Shown here piece after piece: positions 1 to 5,916 of a stretch of DNA of 7,999 nucleotides. How positions within the stretch are numbered: position 1 is the first letter of the stretch; each line of letters begins with the position of its first letter. Origin of the DNA: Desulfobacteraceae bacterium (lineage in GTDB: Bacteria > Desulfobacterota > Desulfobacteria > Desulfobacterales > Desulfobacteraceae); assembly GCA_003354055.1 (NCBI GenBank), contig PIVQ01000307.1, positions 1-7,999 on the forward strand, written 5' to 3'. A program made the translations under genes and the position numbers. Below the pieces are notes generated by a model. It was not told where the DNA came from. It did no database searches and saw only the letters and a program-made list of their open reading frames with translations.

Positions 1-3
1 GAA

Positions 4-1557
4 ATGTTAAAAGAGCTTGTTGTAAATTCAGCCCCCCATGAAACCCGGGTTGCCCTGCTTGAAAACGGCACTATTGTGGAAGTCTTTATTGAACGGAAAG
101 ATGAAACCAGTATTGCCGGTAATATCTATATGGGGCGGGTCCAGCGGGTTCTGCCCGGTATGCAGGCCGCCTTTGTGGACATCGGTTTTGATCAGGCAGC
201 CTTTATTTATGTGGATGATGTACTGGATACGGCAAGTCATAAGCTCTGTCAAAAAATCGAGCAGGATCAGGACAGCGACCAGGAAGACTCCGATGAAGAA
301 GAGCGGGAAAAAGAATCCGTCTCCTGGAAATCTCAGGCTGCACCTGAATGCAGCATTGAAGACCTGCTCACCGAAGGCCAGGAGATCATGGTCCAGGTGG
401 CCAAATCCTCCATCGGAAGCAAAGGCCCCAGGGTCACCACCCATATTTCTCTGGCCGGCCGGTACATGGTGCTCATGCCCACGGTGGACCATATCGGGAT
501 TTCCAAGCGTATCAGTGATGAAACAGAGCGGACCCGACTCAAAGATATGCTATTGTCCATACGAAAAAACAACTTTGGCTATATTTTCAGAACCCAGGCC
601 AGGGACATTGATGAGAACACCCTGAAAAAAGAGATTGAATTCCTCAATAACACCTGGGAGGACATCCTTACCCGCAGCAAAAAAATGTCCGCCACAGCCC
701 TGGTATACAAGGACCTGAACGTCACCTTCCGTGCGGTCAGGGATCTTTTGGCCAACGAGGCAGACAAACTGATCATTGATTCAAGATCAGAGTACGACAA
801 TGTCCAGAATTTCTTAAAAAAGCTCATGCCCGACGTAAACCTGTCTGTGGAACTTTACCAGGGCCAGGAAACCATATTTGACGCCTACAATATTGAAGGG
901 GATATCGCCCGGGCCCTGAAAGAGAAAGTATGGCTCAAATCAGGTGGCTATATCGTTATTGAACAGACCGAAGCCCTCATTGCCGTTGATGTAAACACCG
1001 GCCGATACGTAGGCAATCATAACTTTGATGAAACCATTCTCAAAACCAACCTGGAAGCGGTCAAGGAAATTGCCTACCAGATACGGCTTCGAAACATCGG
1101 CGGCATCATCATCATTGATTTTATCGATATGAGACGCGACTCCCATAAGGAAAAGCTCATGAGCCGAATGCACGAGGCCATGAAAAAGGATAAAAGCCAA
1201 ACCAATATCCTCCCCCTTACCGAACTGGGCCTGGTCCAGATGACCAGAAAAAGAACCAGGCGAAACCTGAACCGCACACTGTGCGAACCCTGCTTTTACT
1301 GCAACGGCAACGGCCATCTCCTGTCCGGCATGTCCATCTGCCACAAAATATACAGAGATCTGGTATCAGAATCCGGAGACATGATGGGCAACCGGTTTAC
1401 AGTCAAGGTCCACCCTGAAATTGCCCAACTTCTCCACGGCAGCGAAAAGCATTTAATCTCTTCCCTGGAGTCTCAGTTCTCAAAACCCATTGCTATTTAC
1501 CCGGAGCCCCATTACCACATCGAGGAGTACCACATCTTCGAATCCCTGGTGAAATAG
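4..1557 (+). CDS. rng: Ribonuclease E/G family protein (RNase G-like)
   Basis: This is a 517-residue Rne/Rng endoribonuclease, a family that cuts single-stranded RNA during rRNA maturation and mRNA decay in the cytoplasm. The N-terminal block (ETRVALLENG, residues 13-22) and the S1 region around residues 38-150 (GNIYMGRV, AAFVDIGFDQAAFIYV) are typical. The DNase I-like catalytic core has the two metal-binding aspartates, Asp329 in VDVNTGR and Asp372 in IIDFIDM. The zinc-link region is at residues 427-437, written CEPCFYCNGNG, with three cysteines where the family usually has CPxCxGxG. There is no long C-terminal degradosome scaffold, so it is closer to RNase G (about 490 residues) than to RNase E. 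The S1 domain is interrupted by a highly acidic insert (about residues 84-105). The ATG at 4 fits the conserved family N-terminus; its ribosome site lies outside the window. Confidence 0.95.
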   Translation: MLKELVVNSAPHETRVALLENGTIVEVFIERKDETSIAGNIYMGRVQRVLPGMQAAFVDIGFDQAAFIYVDDVLDTASHKLCQKIEQDQDSDQEDSDEEEREKESVSWKSQAAPECSIEDLLTEGQEIMVQVAKSSIGSKGPRVTTHISLAGRYMVLMPTVDHIGISKRISDETERTRLKDMLLSIRKNNFGYIFRTQARDIDENTLKKEIEFLNNTWEDILTRSKKMSATALVYKDLNVTFRAVRDLLANEADKLIIDSRSEYDNVQNFLKKLMPDVNLSVELYQGQETIFDAYNIEGDIARALKEKVWLKSGGYIVIEQTEALIAVDVNTGRYVGNHNFDETILKTNLEAVKEIAYQIRLRNIGGIIIIDFIDMRRDSHKEKLMSRMHEAMKKDKSQTNILPLTELGLVQMTRKRTRRNLNRTLCEPCFYCNGNGHLLSGMSICHKIYRDLVSESGDMMGNRFTVKVHPEIAQLLHGSEKHLISSLESQFSKPIAIYPEPHYHIEEYHIFESLVK

Positions 1558-1591
1558 GCCCAGCGTCAGGGCATTGAGTCTGAGCAGGCAG

Positions 1592-1682
1592 AAAAGGGGG
1601 GAGGATCAGCATTTTCATTGTTGAATTTTTCTTCAATTAAGAATGAGGGTAGACTTGCCCCCTTTTTACCGGCAAATTTTTC
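1592..1682 (+). terminator. Probable transcription terminator region after the RNase gene
   Basis: Downstream of the stop codon, AAAAGGGGG (1592-1600) is complementary to CCCCCTTTT (1658-1666) across a 57-base loop. The loop itself contains a small TTGAA/TTCAA hairpin (1621-1636). A tighter alternative is TTGCC (1655-1659) pairing with GGCAA (1671-1675), followed at once by A and a T-run (1677-1681), which is the usual shape of a rho-independent terminator. The stems are short or the loop long, so the exact 3' end is uncertain. Confidence 0.45.
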
Positions 1683-1735
1683 CTCTTAAATCAAACAAAT
1701 CATCATGCCTCCGCAATTGATCAGCATTTCAGGCC

Positions 1736-1751
1736 TGGCATTGAACTTGCT
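1736..1751 (+). promoter_or_regulatory. Sigma-54 (-24/-12) promoter
   Basis: TGGCATTGAACTTGCT matches the RpoN consensus TGGCACG-N4-TTGCW in 10 of the 12 defined positions. The invariant GG (1737-1738) and GC (1749-1750) have the obligatory 10 bases between them. Transcription would start near 1762, leaving a leader of about 50 bases before the ATG at 1814. The leader can form a small hairpin, GAGG/CCTC plus GGT/ACC around a TAAT loop (1776-1796). No sigma-70-like promoter of similar quality was seen here. An enhancer-binding activator would be needed; I could not identify its site. Confidence 0.7.
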
Positions 1752-1813
1752 ATAACTATCTCCAAACAAAAAGCCGAGGGCGGTTAATACCACCTCCAAC
1801 AAAAGGGGATACC

Positions 1814-2110
1814 ATGGATATCAATCAGGATATAAATCATCAAAAAAGCACCATTGATCTGTCACAGTTGAATTTGCCGAAACACAAGACGGCCGAAACA
1901 CAGGGGGCGAACAGCGAAACTTCCACGGATACCGCGCCCGGCGCATCCACCGTCAGCCTCTCCGAAGAAGGACGCGCGGCATCTTTTAAATTCGACTTCA
2001 ATGCGACAACCGAGAATCTCTTAAAAATGGAAGCACTCGGGAACTCGAAATCCTTTGGCAAGGCCCATGCCTCCATCTCCTACGATAGTGTAAAACACCT
2101 TTTGGATTAA
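1814..2110 (+). CDS. Small protein of unknown function behind a sigma-54 promoter
   Basis: 98 residues, starting at an ATG with a good ribosome site (AGGGG at 1804-1808, five bases upstream). The protein is soluble, with no signal peptide or membrane segment. Residues 1-45 are polar and low in complexity (rich in Gln, Asn, Thr, Ser), likely disordered. The segment VSLSEEGR (47-54) and the C-terminal half, with likely short helices around 65-75 and 90-98, look more ordered. A disordered N-terminal half followed by a VSLS-type motif recalls FlgM-like and other flagellum-associated small proteins, but the C-terminal helices do not read clearly as FlgM, so I do not assign it. It stands alone, with a likely terminator upstream and no gene within 500 bases downstream. 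Confidence 0.75.
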   Translation: MDINQDINHQKSTIDLSQLNLPKHKTAETQGANSETSTDTAPGASTVSLSEEGRAASFKFDFNATTENLLKMEALGNSKSFGKAHASISYDSVKHLLD

Positions 2111-2159
2111 TTTGCCCCCCCATTGAGCTCTTAGCCTTTTAGTGTCGGATCAGATTTGT

Positions 2160-2220
2160 TAACTGTTGTGTTGCATTGGTTTAAATTTTCATTTGCTCTT
2201 CAATTATACAACATCAGTTA
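2160..2220. repeat. Inverted repeat, two-part stem
   Basis: TAACTG (2160-2165) pairs with CAGTTA (2215-2220), and inside it TGTTG (2169-2173) pairs with CAACA (2209-2213). It is the first of a cluster of dyads in the gene-free stretch 2111-2627. I found no open reading frame of useful length and no tRNA or rRNA in that stretch. Confidence 0.45.
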
Positions 2221-2251
2221 CATTTATTTTTTTACTCTTTAAAGGCCAGCG

Positions 2252-2275
2252 ACTTTCTTTCACTTTTAAGAAAGT
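2252..2275 (+). terminator. Perfect 8-bp hairpin followed by T-run; possible terminator
   Basis: ACTTTCTT (2252-2259) and AAGAAAGT (2268-2275) are perfectly complementary around an eight-base loop. The right arm runs into TTTT on the + strand, so this could end the transcript of the small gene that stops at 2110. The stem is AT-rich and 140 bases from that stop codon, so this is a weak call. Confidence 0.35.
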
Positions 2276-2328
2276 TTTCTCACAAAATCGAAAAAACCAT
2301 CCTGTGTTTTCAAGCTTTTTCTACAGCC

Positions 2329-2376
2329 TCAACGTTTCCAAATAACCGGCTCGACCGGTTCATTTGGTTTCGTTGA
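2329..2376. repeat. Long composite palindrome (three paired blocks)
   Basis: Three blocks pair in order. TCAACG (2329-2334) pairs with CGTTGA (2371-2376). A TTT/TTT internal loop follows. CCAAAT (2338-2343) then pairs with ATTTGG (2362-2367). After a single bulged C (2361), AACCGG (2344-2349) pairs with CCGGTT (2355-2360) around the loop CTCGA. That is 18 base pairs in 48 bases. It could be an RNA hairpin or a DNA-level recognition site. No T-run follows on either strand, so it is not a classical terminator. Confidence 0.6.
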
Positions 2377-2390
2377 AATTTCATGAAAGT

Positions 2391-2534
2391 GTCAAACGAG
2401 GACGATAACCCCATTCAATAATATTATCAAAAGGTTATTTGACCGCGCTTAGTCCGCCCCTTTAGTTGGTAGAAATCCAGAGAAGTTGTGACCACCAATT
2501 TTATTCCAATGGTATCAACCCAAGTTCGTCCTCG
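2391..2534. repeat. Nested inverted repeats, possible folded RNA or element
   Basis: GTCAA (2391-2395) pairs with TTGAC (2439-2443), and ATAACC (2405-2410) pairs with GGTTAT (2433-2438), forming one hairpin. The bases left out on its 5' side, CGAGGACGA (2397-2405), match TCGTCCTCG (2526-2534) perfectly over nine bases, 138 bases end to end. TTGGT (2466-2470) with ACCAA (2494-2498) gives a further stem. Two small hairpins follow at 2537-2549 (CATAC/GTATG) and 2558-2571 (CGAAC/GTTCG). No flanking target duplication was seen. Confidence 0.4.
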
Positions 2535-2627
2535 GGCATACTAAGTATGGAGACTCTCGAACCATAGTTCGGCAAAGCCTTTAAGTTTTCCATTTTTTTA
2601 GAATTGGCACCCACCCCTATAAGCTAC

Positions 2628-3449
2628 TTATCGTACTCCAAATTCGCTAAAATATTCAGCACCGAATACATTTGGATTATTGCTTTTCGAAAGTTTCTCA
2701 ATCGCACTCTGTAGTGTTTTCTTATCTCTGACTGATTCCAATATTTCTAATGTAGAAGAATCAAGCTCAGGAACATTCGACATAAGATCCCACGGAGTTT
2801 CTTTAGCCAAAGCTCTGATAGTGGAATATGTCGGCTGACCGATATCTTCTCCTGTATTAATATTTTCTGAGGCTTGGAAACTGGCAATTCTTTCTCTCAC
2901 ATTTTCGGTTAATTGAATACCCCGGGTTCCCGCGGTAATGGCACCAGTAGCATTGACAGCACTTGCGGTTGATAGTACGGAAGAATTCGAAAATGATGTG
3001 ACGAGTTCTTGATCAAAATTTAGATGTCTCATACGCTCAGATGCTTCACGCAGAGCCAAAGCAGCATCACCGTATTCTTTATTGTCCAATTTTTGTTTTG
3101 CGTTAAACACAAGATTCGCTAACGGTCTTACTTTTTGGAGCCGAATCGTTTTATCTGTTTTTAAACAATAACCTTCGAAACGAAAGTATCCAGAATTCAA
3201 CCCTGGCATCACTTTTAGCGTGTCAAGTTCATCGCATTGGAAAGTGGGCAAGGCATATCCATCATTACCGGAATAGGCCACGAACCTCTCGTCAGCATAA
3301 ATACCTTTCTTTAAATAGAGTTCTGCAGAAATTCCCTTTTCTGGAGCATCATTATCCACTACTCGCCACTGGTCTTTGGCGTTGACTGAAACAGTGATAA
3401 AATACGTGGATATAAAAAGATACACAAGACTTCTAATTATTTTTAACAT
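2628..3449 (-). CDS. Secreted protein of unknown function
   Basis: 273 residues from the ATG at 3449. I chose this start over an upstream in-frame ATG at 3503 because GGAG lies seven bases before it and because it places a clean Sec signal peptide at the N-terminus: a positively charged start (MLKIIR), a hydrophobic core (about residues 8-20) and a predicted cut after VNA (residue 24). The upstream start would also overlap the preceding gene by 41 bases. The mature part has an N-terminal, probably beta-rich segment (25-110) with the only two mature cysteines, Cys72 and Cys95, which could form a disulfide. A helical segment follows (about 112-150), then a Ser/Thr/Ala-rich linker (151-175) and a helical C-terminus. 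I do not recognise the family. It is the last gene of a three-gene set, 13 bases after the stop of its upstream neighbour. A periplasmic or extracellular location is likely. Confidence 0.75.
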   Translation of the reverse strand: MLKIIRSLVYLFISTYFITVSVNAKDQWRVVDNDAPEKGISAELYLKKGIYADERFVAYSGNDGYALPTFQCDELDTLKVMPGLNSGYFRFEGYCLKTDKTIRLQKVRPLANLVFNAKQKLDNKEYGDAALALREASERMRHLNFDQELVTSFSNSSVLSTASAVNATGAITAGTRGIQLTENVRERIASFQASENINTGEDIGQPTYSTIRALAKETPWDLMSNVPELDSSTLEILESVRDKKTLQSAIEKLSKSNNPNVFGAEYFSEFGVR

Positions 3450-3462
3450 TTTTATTCTCCAT

Positions 3463-4014
3463 TTATTCCTGGCTCGTTGAATGCCACATCCAACCCAGAC
3501 CAATCACCCAAAATACCAGTAGAAAAACTAGAATATTGCGTTTCTTTTCGATAAGAAAAGTCCAAAGACCTTGCTTTAATACGCGTACCGCACCATTCGC
3601 ATCTGCAGCAATATATAATTCTCCCTTCCCAGAAGTCGTTTGATAATTGATTTCGATACTTGCCTCTGGCTGCAAACTATCTAACAACTGCAGAATCGAA
3701 CGACCCCCAGCACACAATGGTTGTATACTCCGAGAAAGATCAATTCCACCTAACGGTGAAATACTTGGAGGTTTATCGCAAGATATTTTTTTATCGAAAA
3801 TTGTAATTTTTAAATTCTTGAAAGCTATATGCTGGGATATGTTTTTGAAAACTAAACATCGATTGCCAGAGTTTTTTTTAAAAGCAATATCATTATAGCT
3901 TATAACCGGAATTGAGGACAAATCTTTTGTTATCTCAGTCAATGTCCAACCCGTCAACACGACGAATATAGTCAGTAAATATGGAACGCTATCAACAGTA
4001 ATGAATTTGTTCAT
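3463..4014 (-). CDS. Two-TM membrane protein of unknown function
   Basis: 183 residues from the ATG at 4014, with a strong ribosome site (AGGAGG at 4019-4024, four bases upstream). There is a hydrophobic segment near the N-terminus (about residues 9-27, PYLLTIFVVLTGWTL) and a second near the C-terminus (about 160-177, ILVFLLVFWVIGLGWMW), with a loop of about 130 residues between them carrying Cys53, Cys79 and Cys101. The loop reads as beta-rich. Lysines and arginines lie directly before the second membrane segment (EKKRN, 156-160), so the side of the membrane on which the loop lies is unclear. Family not recognised. It overlaps the end of the upstream small gene by 23 bases and is followed after 13 bases by a secreted protein, which suggests co-translation and a shared envelope function. 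Confidence 0.7.
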   Translation of the reverse strand: MNKFITVDSVPYLLTIFVVLTGWTLTEITKDLSSIPVISYNDIAFKKNSGNRCLVFKNISQHIAFKNLKITIFDKKISCDKPPSISPLGGIDLSRSIQPLCAGGRSILQLLDSLQPEASIEINYQTTSGKGELYIAADANGAVRVLKQGLWTFLIEKKRNILVFLLVFWVIGLGWMWHSTSQE

Positions 4015-4168
4015 CCTCCCTCCTAATTGAAACTAATAGTAAGAAAATAGCCCCAATAATCGCTCTAACAAACAGCTCTGGCAATTTGTTTTTAAGTTTC
4101 CCTTGTAACAAGTAGTTGAGCGATTCCGTATAGTTGTGATATGCGGACAGCGCATATCTTTCGAGCAT
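3992..4168 (-). CDS. Short one-TM hypothetical protein, first gene of the unknown operon
   Basis: 58 residues if translation starts at the ATG at 4168. The frame stays open to a stop at 4241, so a TTG start at 4219 (75 residues) is possible but has no visible ribosome site. Residues 1-28 are polar and probably helical; about 32-48 (LFVRAIIGAIFLLLVSI) form one membrane segment; a short charged tail ends in Cys. Its last 23 bases overlap the start of the next gene, as in translationally coupled operons. It may instead be the remnant of a longer protein. The ribosome site for the ATG is also poor, so its existence as a gene rests on the overlap and the membrane segment. Confidence 0.4.
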   Translation of the reverse strand: MLERYALSAYHNYTESLNYLLQGKLKNKLPELFVRAIIGAIFLLLVSIRREDEQIHYC

Positions 4169-4181
4169 TATACTTGACCGT

Positions 4182-4236
4182 ATATCATGTAAATCTGAAT
4201 GATATCCGACTATGAACAATTGTGATATTGGATCAA
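4182..4236 (-). promoter_or_regulatory. Possible promoter and operator of the unknown operon
   Basis: Read on the minus strand, TTGATC (4231-4236) and CATAGT (4209-4214) are 16 bases apart and make a modest sigma-70-type promoter. Just downstream is a perfect 7-bp dyad, ATATCAT (4182-4188) and ATGATAT (4199-4205), with a 10-base spacer. That arrangement is common for a repressor operator. It lies 14-37 bases before the ATG at 4168, which favours that start over the TTG at 4219. Confidence 0.3.
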
Positions 4237-4367
4237 GAGCTTATCATAAATATAACTGGAGATAATCATTCTCGGCAGCAAAAAGCAACAGAAAAACTAA
4301 TTGCAAAGCTTCTCTGACCGTTCAACAGTCAAAGCTACGTGCATTAGTCATCACACCAAGAGGATTA

Positions 4368-4504
4368 GGCAGCGGAAGGGGTGGGGTGCGGAGTGGCGTG
4401 AGGGATGCTAAGATTTCAGGACAGGAATCTGCAGCCCGCCCGCTCTGGCGCCGGTCAGGACGACCGGCGGCGGTTTAACGGAGTATCCCACCCCTTTCGC
4501 TGCC
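4368..4504 (+). ncRNA. Candidate structured RNA: three-way junction with two CAGGAC-loop arms
   Basis: This is the main content of the gene-free stretch 4220-4653. P1: 4368-4389 pairs with 4483-4504 over 22 consecutive positions, three of them G-U. P2: 4391-4396/4440-4445, 4402-4404/4435-4437, 4406-4408/4431-4433 and 4411-4417/4424-4430, closed by loop AGGACA (4418-4423). P3: eight perfect pairs, 4449-4456/4462-4469, closed by loop AGGAC (4457-4461). All non-Watson-Crick pairs counted in the helices are G-U on the + strand and would be A-C on the other strand, so the + strand is the better folder. No clear promoter was found; a T6 run (4527-4532) lies 22 bases after P1. It could instead be a mobile palindromic repeat acting as folded single-stranded DNA. 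Confidence 0.45.
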
Positions 4505-4564
4505 GGGTTATAACTGAGAGATTGTCTTTTTTCAGGTAGGTTATTTAAAGGGAGGCCATCGAAC

Positions 4565-4595
4565 TCCAGCCCTGCCCTTCATGGGCAGGGCTGGA
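4565..4595 (-). terminator. 13-bp perfect hairpin downstream of kbl
   Basis: The arms 4565-4577 and 4583-4595 (TCCAGCCCTGCCC and its complement) are perfectly paired around the five-base loop TTCAT, about 60 bases beyond the kbl stop. It is the obvious candidate for the end of the tdh-kbl transcript. Neither side is followed by a T-run, so it is not a canonical intrinsic terminator. It may act as a barrier to exonucleases or with Rho. Confidence 0.45.
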
Positions 4596-4653
4596 TGTAA
4601 AAGCGATTTGCATGGTTAGCATCAATGATGCCTGAGCGGACACCTTTGAGGTA

Positions 4654-5880
4654 TTAAGATCTGAACTCTGAAATCAATTCCAGCACTCGGTCGATATCGG
4701 CCTCAGTATGGCAGGCATTGACCTGGAACCGGATGGTTTCATCACCCTTGGGCACAACCGGAAAGGTCAGCCCCACAACCAGCACTCCGTTTTCATATAG
4801 GTTGCGCACCAGATCATGGGTTTTGGCCGTATCCCTGACCATCAGGGGCACCACGGGGTGGGGACCGGGAATGGATTCCAGACCCAGATCATCCAGACCT
4901 TTTCTGAATCTTGCCGTCACCTTCTTGAGATGAGCAAGACGTTCAAGCCCCTCTTCACTGTCACATATATCAATGGCTGTTGCGGCGGCAGCGCAATCAG
5001 CGGCACTTAAGGGGTTGGTATAGATATAGGTATCTGCCGTCTGGCGGACCGCCTCGATCAAAGTGGCGCTGCCAGCAATAAATCCGCCGTTCACACCGAA
5101 TGCCTTGCCGAATGTCCCCACCACAATGTCTGGCCAGGCACCGGCATATTCAGGGGTTCCCCGGCCGGTATCACCATAGGCACCGATACCGTGGGAATCA
5201 TCAACCACAGTGATCACCCCGTCTTTGAACTTATGGTCGTAGGCCTTGCAGATCTCAACGATTTCAGAGATCGGCGCATAGTCGCCTCTCATGGAAAAGA
5301 TGCCGTCAAAGACAACCACAACCCGCTCCATATCCTCCGACACCTCTTCCAGGCAGCGTTTCAGGTCGTCCATGTCATTGTGCTTGAAAATACCTTTATT
5401 GGCACTTGGGATATTGGTAATACGCATGGCCCGGATGATGGAGTTATGGTTCAGCTGATCACCGATCCAATGGGTTTTCTTATTGGAAATGGATAGGGCC
5501 AGGCCGCAGTTGGAGGTATAGGCTGAGTTGAATATCTTGGCAGCCGGTTTCCCCACAAAGGAGGCAATCCGCTCTTCCAGACGGACATGGGGGGCAAAGG
5601 TGCCGTCAATGAACCTTACCGCGCCGGGTCCAACACCAAACTCATGCGTGGCTTGATCAGCCGCCTTCACCACTTCAGGGTGAAAGGAGAGGGACAGATA
5701 GGAGTTGGAGTTCAGCCGGATAAATTCCTTGTCACTGCCGGCTAATCGATAGCGGGGACCGAAGTCTCCTTCAGCCGGGATACACTCTGTTATGACTCTC
5801 TCGGGGTTTTTGGCCCGGCCTTCGGTGGCCAAAACTTCGAGTTCGGATGTGAGGCTTTGATCGAGTTTGTTGGTGGACAT
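4654..5880 (-). CDS. kbl: 2-amino-3-ketobutyrate CoA ligase (glycine C-acetyltransferase)
   Basis: 408 residues, a PLP-dependent alpha-oxoamine synthase. With tdh it completes threonine breakdown: 2-amino-3-ketobutyrate plus CoA gives glycine and acetyl-CoA. Recognisable family blocks are VRFIDGT (88-94), DQLNHNSII (141-149), DGIFSMRGD (192-200), DDSHGIGAYGDTGRGTPEY (227-245, with the cofactor-contacting Asp227 and His230), GTFGKAFGVNGGF (255-267, PLP-binding Lys259), FPVVPKGDETIRFQ (373-386) and a C-terminal AxHT-type motif (389-392, ACHT). E. coli Kbl is 398 residues; this one has a slightly longer N-terminus and a few extra residues near 216-221. TGGAGA at 5888-5893 supports the ATG at 5880. 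It lies 79 bases downstream of tdh, the reverse of the E. coli order (kbl then tdh). Other oxoamine synthases (AONS, ALAS, SPT) share the fold; the tdh neighbour decides the call. Confidence 0.9.
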   Translation of the reverse strand: MSTNKLDQSLTSELEVLATEGRAKNPERVITECIPAEGDFGPRYRLAGSDKEFIRLNSNSYLSLSFHPEVVKAADQATHEFGVGPGAVRFIDGTFAPHVRLEERIASFVGKPAAKIFNSAYTSNCGLALSISNKKTHWIGDQLNHNSIIRAMRITNIPSANKGIFKHNDMDDLKRCLEEVSEDMERVVVVFDGIFSMRGDYAPISEIVEICKAYDHKFKDGVITVVDDSHGIGAYGDTGRGTPEYAGAWPDIVVGTFGKAFGVNGGFIAGSATLIEAVRQTADTYIYTNPLSAADCAAAATAIDICDSEEGLERLAHLKKVTARFRKGLDDLGLESIPGPHPVVPLMVRDTAKTHDLVRNLYENGVLVVGLTFPVVPKGDETIRFQVNACHTEADIDRVLELISEFRS

Positions 5881-5916
5881 ATTTTTTTCTCCATAATTTA
5901 TGGTTTTGTTTTGGCC

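Noticed and set aside
940..1344. 134-codon open frame antisense to the RNase gene (and similar ones at 28-492, 38-625)
   Set aside because: They overlap conserved catalytic regions of the RNase G-like gene and their translations have no family-like features.
2540..2600. tRNA-like segment on the minus strand (GGTTCGAGA resembles a T-loop)
   Set aside because: The five-base stem required around the loop is not complementary, and there is no acceptor or anticodon arm.
4268..4315. Short + strand reading frame resembling the tail of a coding region (HSRQQKATEKLIAKLL then stop)
   Set aside because: Only 16 codons with no start or ribosome site. Too short to call a gene fragment.
4368..4504. Integron attC site
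   Set aside because: The element folds strongly, but its ends lack the attC core boxes (RYYYAAC and GTTRRRY) in the right places, and no integrase gene is present in the window.
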